From: Rhizophagus irregularis
Lineage: Eukaryota; Glomeromycota; Glomeromycetes; Glomerales; Glomeraceae
Length of the DNA: 64,000 nucleotides
Direction of reading: 5' to 3'
NCBI RefSeq assembly: GCF_026210795.1
Contig: NC_089440.1
Location: forward strand, 4,774,001 to 4,838,000
Within the stretch, counting starts at the first letter, position 1. Every line of letters begins with the position of its first letter. This document shows, in pieces, positions 45,522 to 55,231 of this stretch. Under the pieces are notes generated by a model, which was not told the DNA's origin, made no database searches, and was given only the letters and a program-made list of their open reading frames with translations. The position numbers and the translations under genes are program-made.

Positions 45522-47020
45522 TTGATTAATGACTCAAATAATTTCAAAATATGGAAACCTAATAATGTCATAAATTTTATGCTAAAAAATACCATAATTA
45601 TTACTTTAATTCCAGTCAACAGGTTGCTCTTTAAAATAACTACTTGGATCAGAATGGGATTCGGTTGGATAATATCTTCTCCGACCGTTATCAATCTTTC
45701 ACACAATGGTTCACTCGAACATTGCGTTAGTTCAACTCGCGCCGAATCTTTTACTATTATATTCAGTATTCTTTTGATTTGCCCACGAAATAGTACCGTC
45801 TACTATATTCATACTGACTCTCAAGCAACTATACATACTTTCAATTCTTTATACTCACACAAAACTACACCGCGTCGATTTCAAAAAATTAATAATTGTT
45901 TGACCTGGCAAGCCATAAAACACATTATTGAACAATTACGTTTAAAAGTTTCGCTGGTAAAAGTGCAAGCACATTCAGGAATCGAACACAACAAGGTGGC
46001 TGATTTACTTGCTAAAGAAGGTTGTTTATTACTCTATGCACGTCAATCAATAAAAAAGGCCTAGGCATGCAACTCTGCACCCTAGAATTTATTACTATTG
46101 ATAGAAACATAAGAAAACTCTCAAAAAAACCATTAAATTATAGACGTTTCGAACACCATTTATTTCACTACTGAAATCATTAGAGATCAACAAAGATTTC
46201 ACTTTAAATAACGTTATCAATTGGAAATACACCAAGATATGGATGCTATACAATCCGTTTGACCGTCCGACGAGTCTTAAATTGAATAAACTCAATAGTT
46301 GGAAAATGAAAACTTCTAGCAACAATTTATCAACACTTGACATCCTTAATCGTAATTTTCCTGGTTTATTACAAGGCCTTTTCAAATGTTTTTTTGCAAC
46401 AAAAATAATGAAACAAATGAACTGAACACTTATTGTCCTGTTATTAAACTTTCAACTCCTATTTTAAGAAAATATAGAACATTGTTATGGGCTATACTCA
46501 CGTCTAATGCTGATCACCCGGAAGCTGTTTTTAAAGAAAGTTTCAACCGTTGTGAACTCTTCAATTAGTGTGACCAAAACATACTCACAATCCAAGCCAA
46601 CCACAATTCTATTAAACTTAATTCCTATATTACCATCAAATCAGAAAATTTAATCAAAAAATTATGATGTAATTTTGTTTATAACCTTCATTTAGACATT
46701 TATACAGACAGACATTTGGAGATACCGATGTGACTTATTATCCGAATGGAAAAATTCTCATAATATCACTAAATTAAAGTTTCAAAAACTTTCACACCAA
46801 CAAACGTACTAATAAAACGCAAACAATTTACCGATCACGACCACGATACGTCGTGATACGTCGGATAGGCGCAACAACCGATCCACGCATAAATATACAT
46901 ATAGGAACCCGTACAATCAACATAGACAAAATTTGGATGATACTATGTGGATTTATTTCACTAGTAATAATTCTTTACATAATATTACTTGGTTACAAAC
47001 TTTTGATTTTTTTTATAGAT
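45522..47020 (+). pseudogene. LINE (non-LTR retrotransposon) 3' remnant: RNase H and Cys knuckle
   Basis: The first frame (45522-46064) contains an RNase H type-1 domain: GFGWIISS, STRAESFTIIFSILL, IHTDSQATIHTFNSL, then VKVQAHSGIEHNKVADLLAK. The S-T-R-A-E, T-D-S-Q and H-x-x-x-x-x-x-N-x-x-A-D motifs carry the acidic and histidine residues of the enzyme. After a stop, frameshifted pieces continue IWMLYNPFDRPTSLKLNKLN, LFKCFFCNKNNETNE (a CxxC knuckle) and the tail MWIYFTSNNSLHNITWLQTF. Reverse transcriptase and endonuclease regions are absent, as in a 5'-truncated copy. RNase H would remove RNA from the RNA-DNA hybrid during target-primed reverse transcription; this copy is defective. Confidence 0.85.
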
Positions 47021-47191
47021 TTTAATTTTTCTTTTACTTCTTTTTCTTTTTTTCTTCTTCCCCCTATAATTTTTACTTTAATATTTAATAATCCATTTCG
47101 GTTCCTAATGCAGCAACTACGTTACTGAAATTTAGGTCTTTTTATCGAAAGGTGAGTTCTGTATGGGATGTACTCATGTACAATACTTCTT

Positions 47192-47389
47192 GCCATCCCT
47201 ATAAAAAATTTTATCCGTTATTTCTGTAAAAATTCCGTAAAAATGATCCTTTCACGGATCCATTCATGGAAAATGCAAATAATTCGATAAATTCCGTGAT
47301 ATAAGATTATTAATTCCATCCGGAAATATGAGCTTTTTACGGAAAAAGGATGGAATATAAAAAACGGATCGACTTTTTTTATAAGGCAT
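47192..47389. mobile_element. MITE-like inverted-repeat element, about 198 bp
   Basis: The left end GCCATCCCTATAAAAAATTT and the right end on the complement GCCTTATAAAAAAAGTCGAT are followed by ATCCGTT on both sides. Inner TTCCGT/ACGGAA motifs repeat. The ends resemble those of the fold-back element at 28033 (CCCTATAAAAAA). No target duplication was fixed. Confidence 0.5.
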
Positions 47390-47409
47390 GTAAATTTTTA
47401 CCTCTGAAA

Positions 47410-47700
47410 TTATGTAGTGTGCCTGCCTTTCCAAGTAAAAAAAAATTGCCGATCTAAAATCATTCTGTATATATTTAACTAGTCTTTTTTTGATAATTTC
47501 GTTAAATCATTCTGTATTTTAACTAGTCTTTTTTGATAATTTCGTTGCCGATCTAAAATTATTCTGTCTATTTTTAACTAATCTTTTTTGGTCATTTCGT
47601 TGTCGATCTGCACATCGGAGTAAAATTTGCATAAAATAACGTTTCACCACTAATTATTATATTATTTTTTTTTTTCATGCTATTTAACATATTCCTTATA
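47410..47700 (+). promoter_or_regulatory. Upstream block of kinase F with internal triplication
   Basis: The segment ATTCTGTATTTTAACTAGTC, TTTTTTGATAATTTCGTTGC, CGATCTAAA occurs three times in tandem (about 47447-47605) in partial copies. After it comes the family motif ATAAAATAACGTTTCACCAC (47631-47650). Confidence 0.6.
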
Positions 47701-48205
47701 CACAGTGAAATTCGATAAACCGGATCTTCGATAAACCGGATTTGGGCCTAAACCGGATTTTTTTGCTGGAACCAAATCACGTATATTAAAATAGTTTCGA
47801 TATACCGGAGTTTACTAGTAAAAGCTCGATATTCGATAAAACGGATCAATTTTCTAACCAGCTATAGTAAAAATGATTCGATAAACCGGATCACGTGATC
47901 ATTAACCAATAAAATTTAAGTAACGTGATGCGGTAAATCTTAATTTTGGCCAGAATTATAAAAATCTTAATTCCGGCCAAAGTTATATATTACTTATATA
48001 TTCAATTAAAATATTTTATATTTATTTTCATGACCTCTATGACTAAAAACTAAGATAAAAAATTATATGTATTAATTTTATTAGCACGAATTTTTCAAAA
48101 AAATTCAGTATAATAGATTTTTAATATATTCGCTATACCGGATATCCTGATAAACCGGATATTTTTAGTGGAACCGATAGATCCGGTTTATCGAATTTCA
48201 CTGTG
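47701..48205. mobile_element. pogo-like MITE, 505 bp, 20 bp upstream of kinase F start
   Basis: The ends are perfect inverted repeats starting CACAGTGAAATTCGATAAAC and continuing CGGATCT. They are flanked by TA (47699-47700, 48206-48207). TTCGATAAACCGGAT-like motifs repeat inside at both ends. CAGTG ends with a TA duplication are typical of the pogo/Tigger branch of Tc1/mariner. There is no transposase. The empty site is seen upstream of kinase G. It sits in the presumed 5' untranslated region of kinase F. Confidence 0.85.
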
Positions 48206-48225
48206 TATAACAAATAATTCATTAA

Positions 48226-49876
48226 ATGGACGAAATCATACTTAGTGATGATATACTTGAAAAAATAAAAAATTTTAGATATTATCGTTTGACTAAAGAA
48301 CAAGAATCGTTACTCGATGAACTAATAGCAGACAAAGAATTAATAAAATGTTATAAAAAACATGGTTCATGTAATATTTGTAATCAGCCTAGAACTGGAA
48401 ATATTTATTGTCGGTTATGTAATTCACAACGATTTAAACAAAATTTCAAAAATTGGACAAGTGGGAATCATGACGTTGATGAATTTATTCAAAAAGCACA
48501 ATTAAAAGGTAAAAATGAGTCTCAAATCATAGAGTGGATTGAATATGATAAATTTGAAAATGTTGAATATTTAGCAAAAGGAGGATTTGGAACTACTTAC
48601 AAAGCAATTTGGAAAGAAGGATATTTTACTAGTTGGGACTTTCTTAATAATAATCAATTGAAAAGAAATGGTGAAACAAAAGTCGCTTTAAAATGTTTAC
48701 ACAACTCACAAGATATTACAGCTGATTTTTTAAAAGAAGTGAGATATTTTCTTAAATGTTTTAATATTGTTTGCCTTTATAAATGTTAAACCAATTATAA
48801 TTATTTTTTTTTTTAAGGTTGAGTCAAATATTTTAGTATGTGGATCTTGGATAGTTCGTTGTTTTGGTATTACCAAAGATCCAAAAACAAATAATTTTAT
48901 GATGGTAATGGAATTAAAAGATGGTAGTTTAAGACAAAATATAAATAATAATTTTAATTCAATAAATTGAGGGAAAAAATTGTATTTGTTACGTGGTATC
49001 TCAATTGGTCTTAAAGATATCCATAATTGTGGATTAATTCATCACGATTTACATTGTGGAAATATATTAAGTGATTTTAATGTTGAATTTGCCTATATTA
49101 CTGACTTAGGATTATGTCAACCAGCAAATGTTGAGTCCACTCAAAGTAATAATAAAAAAATATATGGAGCATTACTTTATTTAGCTCCGGAAATTTTAAG
49201 AGGAAAGGAATATACTCAATCAAGTGATATTTATGGATTTGGAATCATTGCATATGAATTTTGTACAGGATTTCCTCCTTATCATAATGTAGCTCATGAT
49301 GAATTCTTAGCATTGAGAATTTGTCATGGCTTGAGACCAAAGTCCAATTATAAAATTCCTCAACTAATTTTTGACATAATTAATCAATGTTGGGATGCAG
49401 ACCTTTCAAATCGACCTAAAGCGAATGATTTAGAGAAGTTTTTTACTGATTTATGGACTAATAATTGCAATAAAGATTCTATAATCAGTAAACAAATTAA
49501 AGAAGCAGATGAAATTAACAAAACGTCATATTTAACGTTATCATCTATTGGTCTTTCATATATTACACATTCTCAAGCAGTTTACACAAGCAGACTTTTA
49601 GATTATAAAGATCTTCCAGAACCCAGAAATTCAGACAATAATGATGATTCACTTGGAATAGAATATTCAGGTAAACATATCTATAATTTATTATAATAAT
49701 TTAATAGGTTTATTTTATAATGTTAACAAACCAATATTTATAGAATCTTTAAAAATGAATTTTATTAAACCTGACATTAATTCTAAAGGTAATTAATTAC
49801 TTTCGCATGTGATATTTTGATCTATTAAATTTTAACTAAATTGATTTATTATTTTATTATAGATGAAAATAATTAA
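48226..49876 (+). pseudogene. Kinase F: complete four-exon kinase with one nonsense codon
   Basis: Exons 48226-48738, 48818-49670, 49744-49788 and 49863-49876 give 475 codons including the natural stop. The single lesion is TGA at 48968-48970 (NSIN-stop-GKKLYLL), where the paralogues have Trp. The first intron starts GTGAGA instead of GTAAGA. Otherwise intact: CNICNQP and IYCRLC cysteines, NFKNWTSGNHDVDEF, KGGFGTTYKAIWK, VALKCLH, HHDLHCGN, TDLGLCQPANV, APEILRGKEYT. The tail THSQAVYTSRLLDYKDLPEP ends SKDENN. One G-to-A change could be a recent mutation, an allele or a sequencing error, so functional status is open. Confidence 0.85.
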
Positions 49877-50346
49877 ATCACATCTTACTTTAAGTAAAAA
49901 TAAAAATAAATAAAAATTTTGTTTTATATCCCAAATATTTTCATTTAAAGAACGAGGATAATAGTTAATTGCGTCTAGATGGAAATATACTAGTAAGGTT
50001 CATATTATCTATTATTCATATCTTATTAAATTTAAAATATAATTATATATATATTTTTTTTATACTAAATTATCTAAAATTAATAATAAATAATCACGAT
50101 AAATTGAAAAACTAAGTTTATTGTAAAATTTGTTATTAAGTGATACTTTACCTTATTAAAGTCTTGTTAAACGTGATTGATAAGTTATTTTGTATGTACT
50201 GTACGTTATATCAGAATGATTCTATTGCATTATATAAATTGTAGATTATTATGAAATAAAAATTATTCTTTGATAATATAGTAAGTATAAGAGAGATTTA
50301 AAATATTTGAAGTTGATAACCATTCAATAATTTGGCTTTTTTATTT

Positions 50347-50450
50347 TAGAGGTTGACACAACACGGCCCAGAGAAGAAGAAATATTGGTCACGTATTCTC
50401 CATTTAACAAACAGATTCATATATTTAGTTGCTGTATAATCTTTAACAGC
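50347..50450. mobile_element. TAGAG-type MITE remnant
   Basis: TAGAGGTTGAC is followed by GGTCACGTATTCTCCATTTA and ACAAACAGATTCATATATTT, pieces also found in the copy at 54246. Internal and right parts are deleted. Confidence 0.5.
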
Positions 50451-50540
50451 TTCATTCATCTAATGATTATAAATATTTCTTTCTAATTTTTAAAAGTTAA
50501 TTAAATTAAATTTATTTATTCAAAGCAGTTTACAAAACTC

Positions 50541-50930
50541 ATCTTTTCCTTAAAAGATTTATTTAGTGATACATCAGGTTGTAAACGAGAAGTTAGTCCA
50601 CATGGAATAAGTAACTGCCAAATTGGTTTTCTTTTCACGAAACTGTTATTTTACAGCTCAGTTTTATATGCGGAAAAGGAATCCAACACCAAAAGAGATC
50701 TTGGATTATTGCCTTGGCTTGCGCGGGTTGTCCAAATATTTTCTACCCATCAGGTCATCATTCAACCTTCAGGATTGACACGAATTATCACACCTTCAGG
50801 AAAATCTTTACGCGGAATCTTCTTAAGTTTAAAAATGATGACTGGTGGCGTTTCATCCATCGGCCATGCAAACTAAAACAACTGTGAAGTTTGAACGTTC
50901 GTGTCCAGTTGATGGAATTGAAATAGTATC
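50541..50930 (-). pseudogene. pogo-type (DDE_1) transposase remnant
   Basis: On the minus strand from 50930: DTISIPSTGHERSNFTVVLV, CMADG, then in shifted frames HHFxxKKIPRKDFPEGVIIR, VNPEG, WVENIWTTRAS, PRSLLVLDSFSAYKTE and CGLTSRLQP. It ends VSLNKSFKEKM. TGHERSxFTVVLxCMADG, LLVLDSFxAHxT and SxLQPLDVxxNKxFK are hallmarks of the DDE_1 nuclease of pogo/Jerky-type transposases; the LDSF aspartate is the second catalytic residue. Several frameshifts and stops make it inactive. Base composition is clearly less AT-rich than the surroundings, which exposes it. Confidence 0.8.
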
Positions 50931-51311
50931 TTAACTCTCCTTTAAACATGAATTCTTGTAAATTAATATACTAAATTATCTAAAAATCAAATATAAATAA
51001 ATCACTAATATTTCACTTGCGATAGTTGTAATAAATAAGTTTTATTGCTAATAAATGAGGAAACTAATTTTATATAAAAATTACTATTCGTTGATACCTT
51101 ACCTTTATTACAGACTAGAAGTTTTATTAAATGTGAATTGATAAGTTATTTTGTATATATTTTATATAAGAATGATTCTTTTGCATTGAATAAATTGTAG
51201 ATTATTGCGAAATAAAAATTATTCTTTGATAATATTCTTTATGATGGAAAGTATAAAAGAGATTAAAATATTTGAAGTTGATAATCGCTTAAAAATTTGA
51301 CTTTTCTATTT

Positions 51312-51560
51312 TAGAGATTGGAATAATCGATCAATTAACCGATTAAGATGATTAACCAAGTTAGGGCATCTCAAAAAATCGGTTAATCGATTAAAATTTT
51401 CCAAATCATGATTCTCAAATTATATAATACAATCCAGAAATGATTGAAATTTCGGTAACATATACTTCAAACTCAAATTTTAACAAACGGGTTTTTTTAT
51501 GGTACAATCTGCAGCTAAAAAAAATTTTAATATTAATCAATTAATTAATAATTGATTAAG
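51312..51560. mobile_element. TAGAG-type MITE remnant with ATCGATTAA motifs
   Basis: The left end TAGAGATTGGAATAATCGAT is followed by ATTAACCGATTAAG and GGTTAATCGATTAAAAT. The right side has TTAATATTAATCAATTAATT. It is the same family as 24475-24855. Confidence 0.6.
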
Positions 51561-52040
51561 GATCTTTATAATTTACAAAAGTTTGAAGTCACATAATATT
51601 AGTGACCGTAGTCAAGTTTTATAACCAACGAAATTAAAATGGATGTAGAATTTATATTTTTAAAAAATGAAATATTTAACTATAAAATTATTTAAAATCA
51701 TCATTAATGAATAACTATAACTGAAAATATATTTTATCAATTAGTAGCTTTTAGTTGTGTTAATAAATTCATCAAGTTTTCCGATAGAAATTTATAATAT
51801 TTATAATACTACGCGGCTCAGTGGCTGCCTATCTATACTAGTGTTAAACTGCTTACATTCTTCACATGGATACTATTTTATATGATTCTTTATTTAATTT
51901 TTGTTTATTTGAATTATATTATAATGATCGTTTGGATACATCATTATCGAGTTTGAAAAATTATATCGGTCAATTTCACGTGATTTAATTTCTTTCCAAG
52001 CCGATCATTAATTTTGGCCAAAATGATCGGCATTCTGATC

Positions 52041-52225
52041 ATCAAGTGAGCCCACTTATTTTAACTAGTCTTCTTTTATTGCCGATCTTAAAATCATTGC
52101 GCATCGGAATAAAATTTACCATGTTACCGGCATAAATAACGTTTCAGCCGTTTCAGACGTTTCACCATCATTTTTCATTTTCTTACAAAAAATAACATGT
52201 TCCTTATTCAACAAATAATTAATAA
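52041..52225 (+). promoter_or_regulatory. Conserved upstream block of kinase G
   Basis: GCCGATCTTAAAATCATTGC (52081) and ATAAATAACGTTTCAG are followed by CGTTTCAGACGTTTCACCAT, so the GTTTCA motif is present three times (to 52168). It lies 60-140 bp before the ATG. Confidence 0.55.
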
Positions 52226-53836
52226 ATGGACAAAATTAAACATGTATTTGAGCAAATAAAAGATTTTAGTCGCTATTATTCAACCGAAAAACAAAAATCG
52301 TTAGTTGGTAAAGAAGATAATTTATGTGAAAATTGTAAACAGACTGATACTGGTTATAATTATTGTCAGTCATGTGATTCTAACCGTTTTCAACAAAATT
52401 TCAAAAACTGGACAAGTGGAAATCATGACGTTGATGAATTTATTCAAAAAGTACAATTAAAAGCTAAAAACAGTCAGTCAGTTATAGAATGGATTGAATA
52501 TAATAAATTTGAAGACGTTGTATATTTAGCAAAAGGGGGATTTGGAACTATTTTCAAAGCAGTTTGGAAAGATGGCCCTATACGGAAATGGGATTATGAA
52601 AATAATCAATGGGAAAGAAATGGTGAAACAAAAGTCGCTTTAAAGTGTTTACATAACTCACAAGATATTACAGCAGATTTTTTAAAAGAAGTAAAGATAT
52701 TTCCTATTAATTTTAGTATTATTAGCATTTATAATTTCTAAACTAATTACAACTTTCTTTAGGTTGAGTCAAATATTTTAGTATGCGAATCTGGACTTGG
52801 TTTGGTAGTTCGTTGTTTTGGTATTGCTAAGAATCCAAAAACAAATAATTTCATAATGGTGATGGCATTAAAAAATTGCAGTTTAAGACAACATATAAAT
52901 GATAATTTTAATTCATTAAATTGGTTGAAAAAGTTGGGTTTATTACGTGGTATCTCAATTGGTCTTAGAGATATTCATAATAGTGGATTAATTCACCATG
53001 ATCTTCATTGTGGAAATATATTAGTTGATGTTATTGGTAGTGTTGATGTGGCTTGTATTACTGATTTAGGATTATGTCAACCAGCAAATGTTAAGTCTTC
53101 TCAAAGTAATAGTAACGAAATATATGGAGTATTACCATATGTAGCAACTGAGGTTTTAAGAGGAAAAGAATATACTCAAGCAAGTGATATTTATGCATTT
53201 GGTATTATTGCATATGAAATTTGTACAGGATTGCCTCCTTATCACGATATACCTCATGATGAATTATTGGCAATGAAAATTTGTCAAGGGTTAAGGCCAA
53301 AATCTAATTATATAGTTCCTCAACTAATTATTGATATAATTAATCAATGTTGGGATACAGACCCTTCAAAACGACCTGAAGTGAACAAATTATTTGAGTT
53401 ACAAAATGATTTATGGAAGGATTGGATTGAAGAAGATTCTGTAATCAAAAAACAAATCAATGAAGCAGATGAAATTAATAAAAAGACATCTTCAACGGTT
53501 CAGCCACATTTATCGACTATTGGTACTCTCTCATATACGACACATCCTCAAGCAATTTATATAAGTAGACTTTTAGATCTTAACAATCTTCTGGAACCCA
53601 AAAATGCAGACAATAATGATGATTTATTTGGAATAGAATATTCAGGTATACATATATATTTTATTATAATAATTTGGAATTGTTTATGATGCTAACAACT
53701 AATATTTACCATAGAATCTATAAGAATGGATTTTACTAAACTTGATATTAATGGTAATTACTTTGTACGTGAAATTTTGATCTATTAAATTTTAACTAAA
53801 TTGATTTATTATTTTATTATAGATGAAAGTAATTAA
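52226..53836 (+). CDS. TKL-like protein kinase with N-terminal Zn-ribbon (kinase G, intact)
   Basis: Exons 52226-52690, 52763-53645, 53715-53753 and 53823-53836 give 466 aa. The N-terminus MDKIKHVFEQIKDFSRYYST is about 15 residues shorter than in the sister genes because part of the helical lead is deleted. The Zn-ribbon is CENCKQT and YNYCQSC. The kinase motifs are KGGFGTIFKAVWK, VALKCLH, HHDLHCGN (no HRD arginine) and TDLGLCQPANV. The APE motif is ATE here (YVATEVLRGKEYT), an unusual change in the activation segment. Exon 3 is 6 bp shorter and the protein ends DINDESN. The residues needed for ATP binding and phosphotransfer are present. It is the most divergent intact copy of the set. Confidence 0.88.
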
Positions 53837-54705
53837 ACTCAATGTTATTTCGTGGACATTTTTGTGAAAATCTAATAAGGCTTATATTATCAATTATTCA
53901 TATCTGAAAATTTTAATATATGTTAAAGATTAAAATTGTATTTTTATTAATAATTTAATTATATTAGGCTATTTAAAAAATCAATAATAAATAAATCACT
54001 AATATTTCATTTGTATAAATAAGTTCATGGCTGATAAATAGAGTAATTAAGTTTGCTGTAAAAAATTACTGTTCAGCGTTATTACAGTAGAACACAACCA
54101 CTGGAAGTTTTCTTAGATGTGACTTGATAAATTATTTTGCATCAGAATTATTTTTTTGCATTATATAAATTGTAGATTCTTGAAAATAAAAAATTATTAA
54201 AATATTTAAAGTTGATAATCGCCCAAAAATTTGGCTTTTTTATTTTAGAGGTTGAAATCGATTAAACAATAATCGATTAATTAACCGATTATAACAATTC
54301 GAAAATCGGATGATAATTCTGGTCAAATTATATAGGAGGGTGGAATTTTGGTCACGTACTTTCTATTTATTAACAAACAGATTCATATATTTAGTTGTTT
54401 AAAACATACAATCGCAGCCAAAAAAATAAAAAAAAATTTTTAATATTAATTGATTAACTAAATTATGGCGATACATACATAAATTATAAGTGATAAAGCC
54501 TTTAATAAGACTGATCTATAATAAAGTCAACATTGCTTAACTAATTCGCCAAGTCATGAAATTAAAGACATTATTGTTGCCTATCTTTTGGAATATTATT
54601 CCATGCATACAACAGATTGTGCTGTTTGAAGCAAGAATAACCTAGTGACGTCACTACTTAATCCGTTTGAAGACTTAATAACCGAGTAAGAATTGCAAAA
54701 ATAAA
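53837..54705. other. 3' flank of kinase G with MITE remnant
   Basis: Sequence to 54245 resembles the other kinase 3' flanks. A TAGAG-type remnant follows, then nothing recognised up to the shared promoter block. Confidence 0.5.
54246..54480. mobile_element. TAGAG-type MITE remnant with ATCGATTAA motifs
   Basis: TAGAGGTTGAAATCGATTAA and AATCGATTAATTAACCGATT are at the left side. TTTTTAATATTAATTGATTA marks a degenerate right side. It occupies the same position relative to the kinase as the copies at 12942 and 50347. Confidence 0.6.
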
Positions 54706-55158
54706 ATAATAATAAATAATATACGTGACATAATTAGAAAATTTACCTATCGTTATGTCAAATAAGACACTTACCCATTATTACGACTTAAGTATATAAT
54801 AGATGTAATATTAAGTAACTTCTACAAATAATTACAATAAAGTCGTAATATTTGTAATTTTAAGTATCATATAGCATAACGTCAAAGTAATTTTATGTCA
54901 TTTTAATCTAATAGATGCCGATCTTTAAAAGTCATGTGATAAGGCAAATATAAATTTGGTATACATATCAACTAATAAATGATACACTGTATATCTAAAA
55001 TGATAATCTTATTCCCGTGTTTCATTTTTTTAAATTTTTTTTATACCAATAATGAGTCTGACTGACATAAAATGCTTAATTTTTTTTGCATTAAGATGTC
55101 AGTCCAAGTCATAATGCTAAATAATATTGCTATATATAAGTCCCTCATGGAGACAATA
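54706..55158 (+). promoter_or_regulatory. Promoter block shared with the retropepsin-like gene; TATA box
   Basis: This is homologous to 33241-33858 but lacks about 150 bp internally. TATATATAAG at 55131-55140 lies 101 bp before the ATG, followed by TCCCTCATGGAGACAATATT. The genes behind the two copies are unrelated. Confidence 0.75.
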
Positions 55159-55231
55159 TTGTTCTTGTGGTTCACTATTAACTTCAACATTCACCATTGA
55201 CTTCTTACCATTAACAAGAACAAGGTTCACC

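Larger units (their letters stand above)
49877..52040. other. 3' flank of kinase F, duplicated, with element remnants
   Basis: A flank of about 300 bp (50058-50346) recurs as 50975-51311, each ending in a TAGAG-type MITE remnant (50347-50450 and 51312-51560). Between them lies the pogo-type transposase remnant. No intact gene was seen. Confidence 0.55.

Noticed and set aside
54706-55158. Shared promoter block as a solo LTR
   Set aside because: I could not find TG..CA ends or a target duplication. It is kept as a promoter block, with the LTR idea left open.
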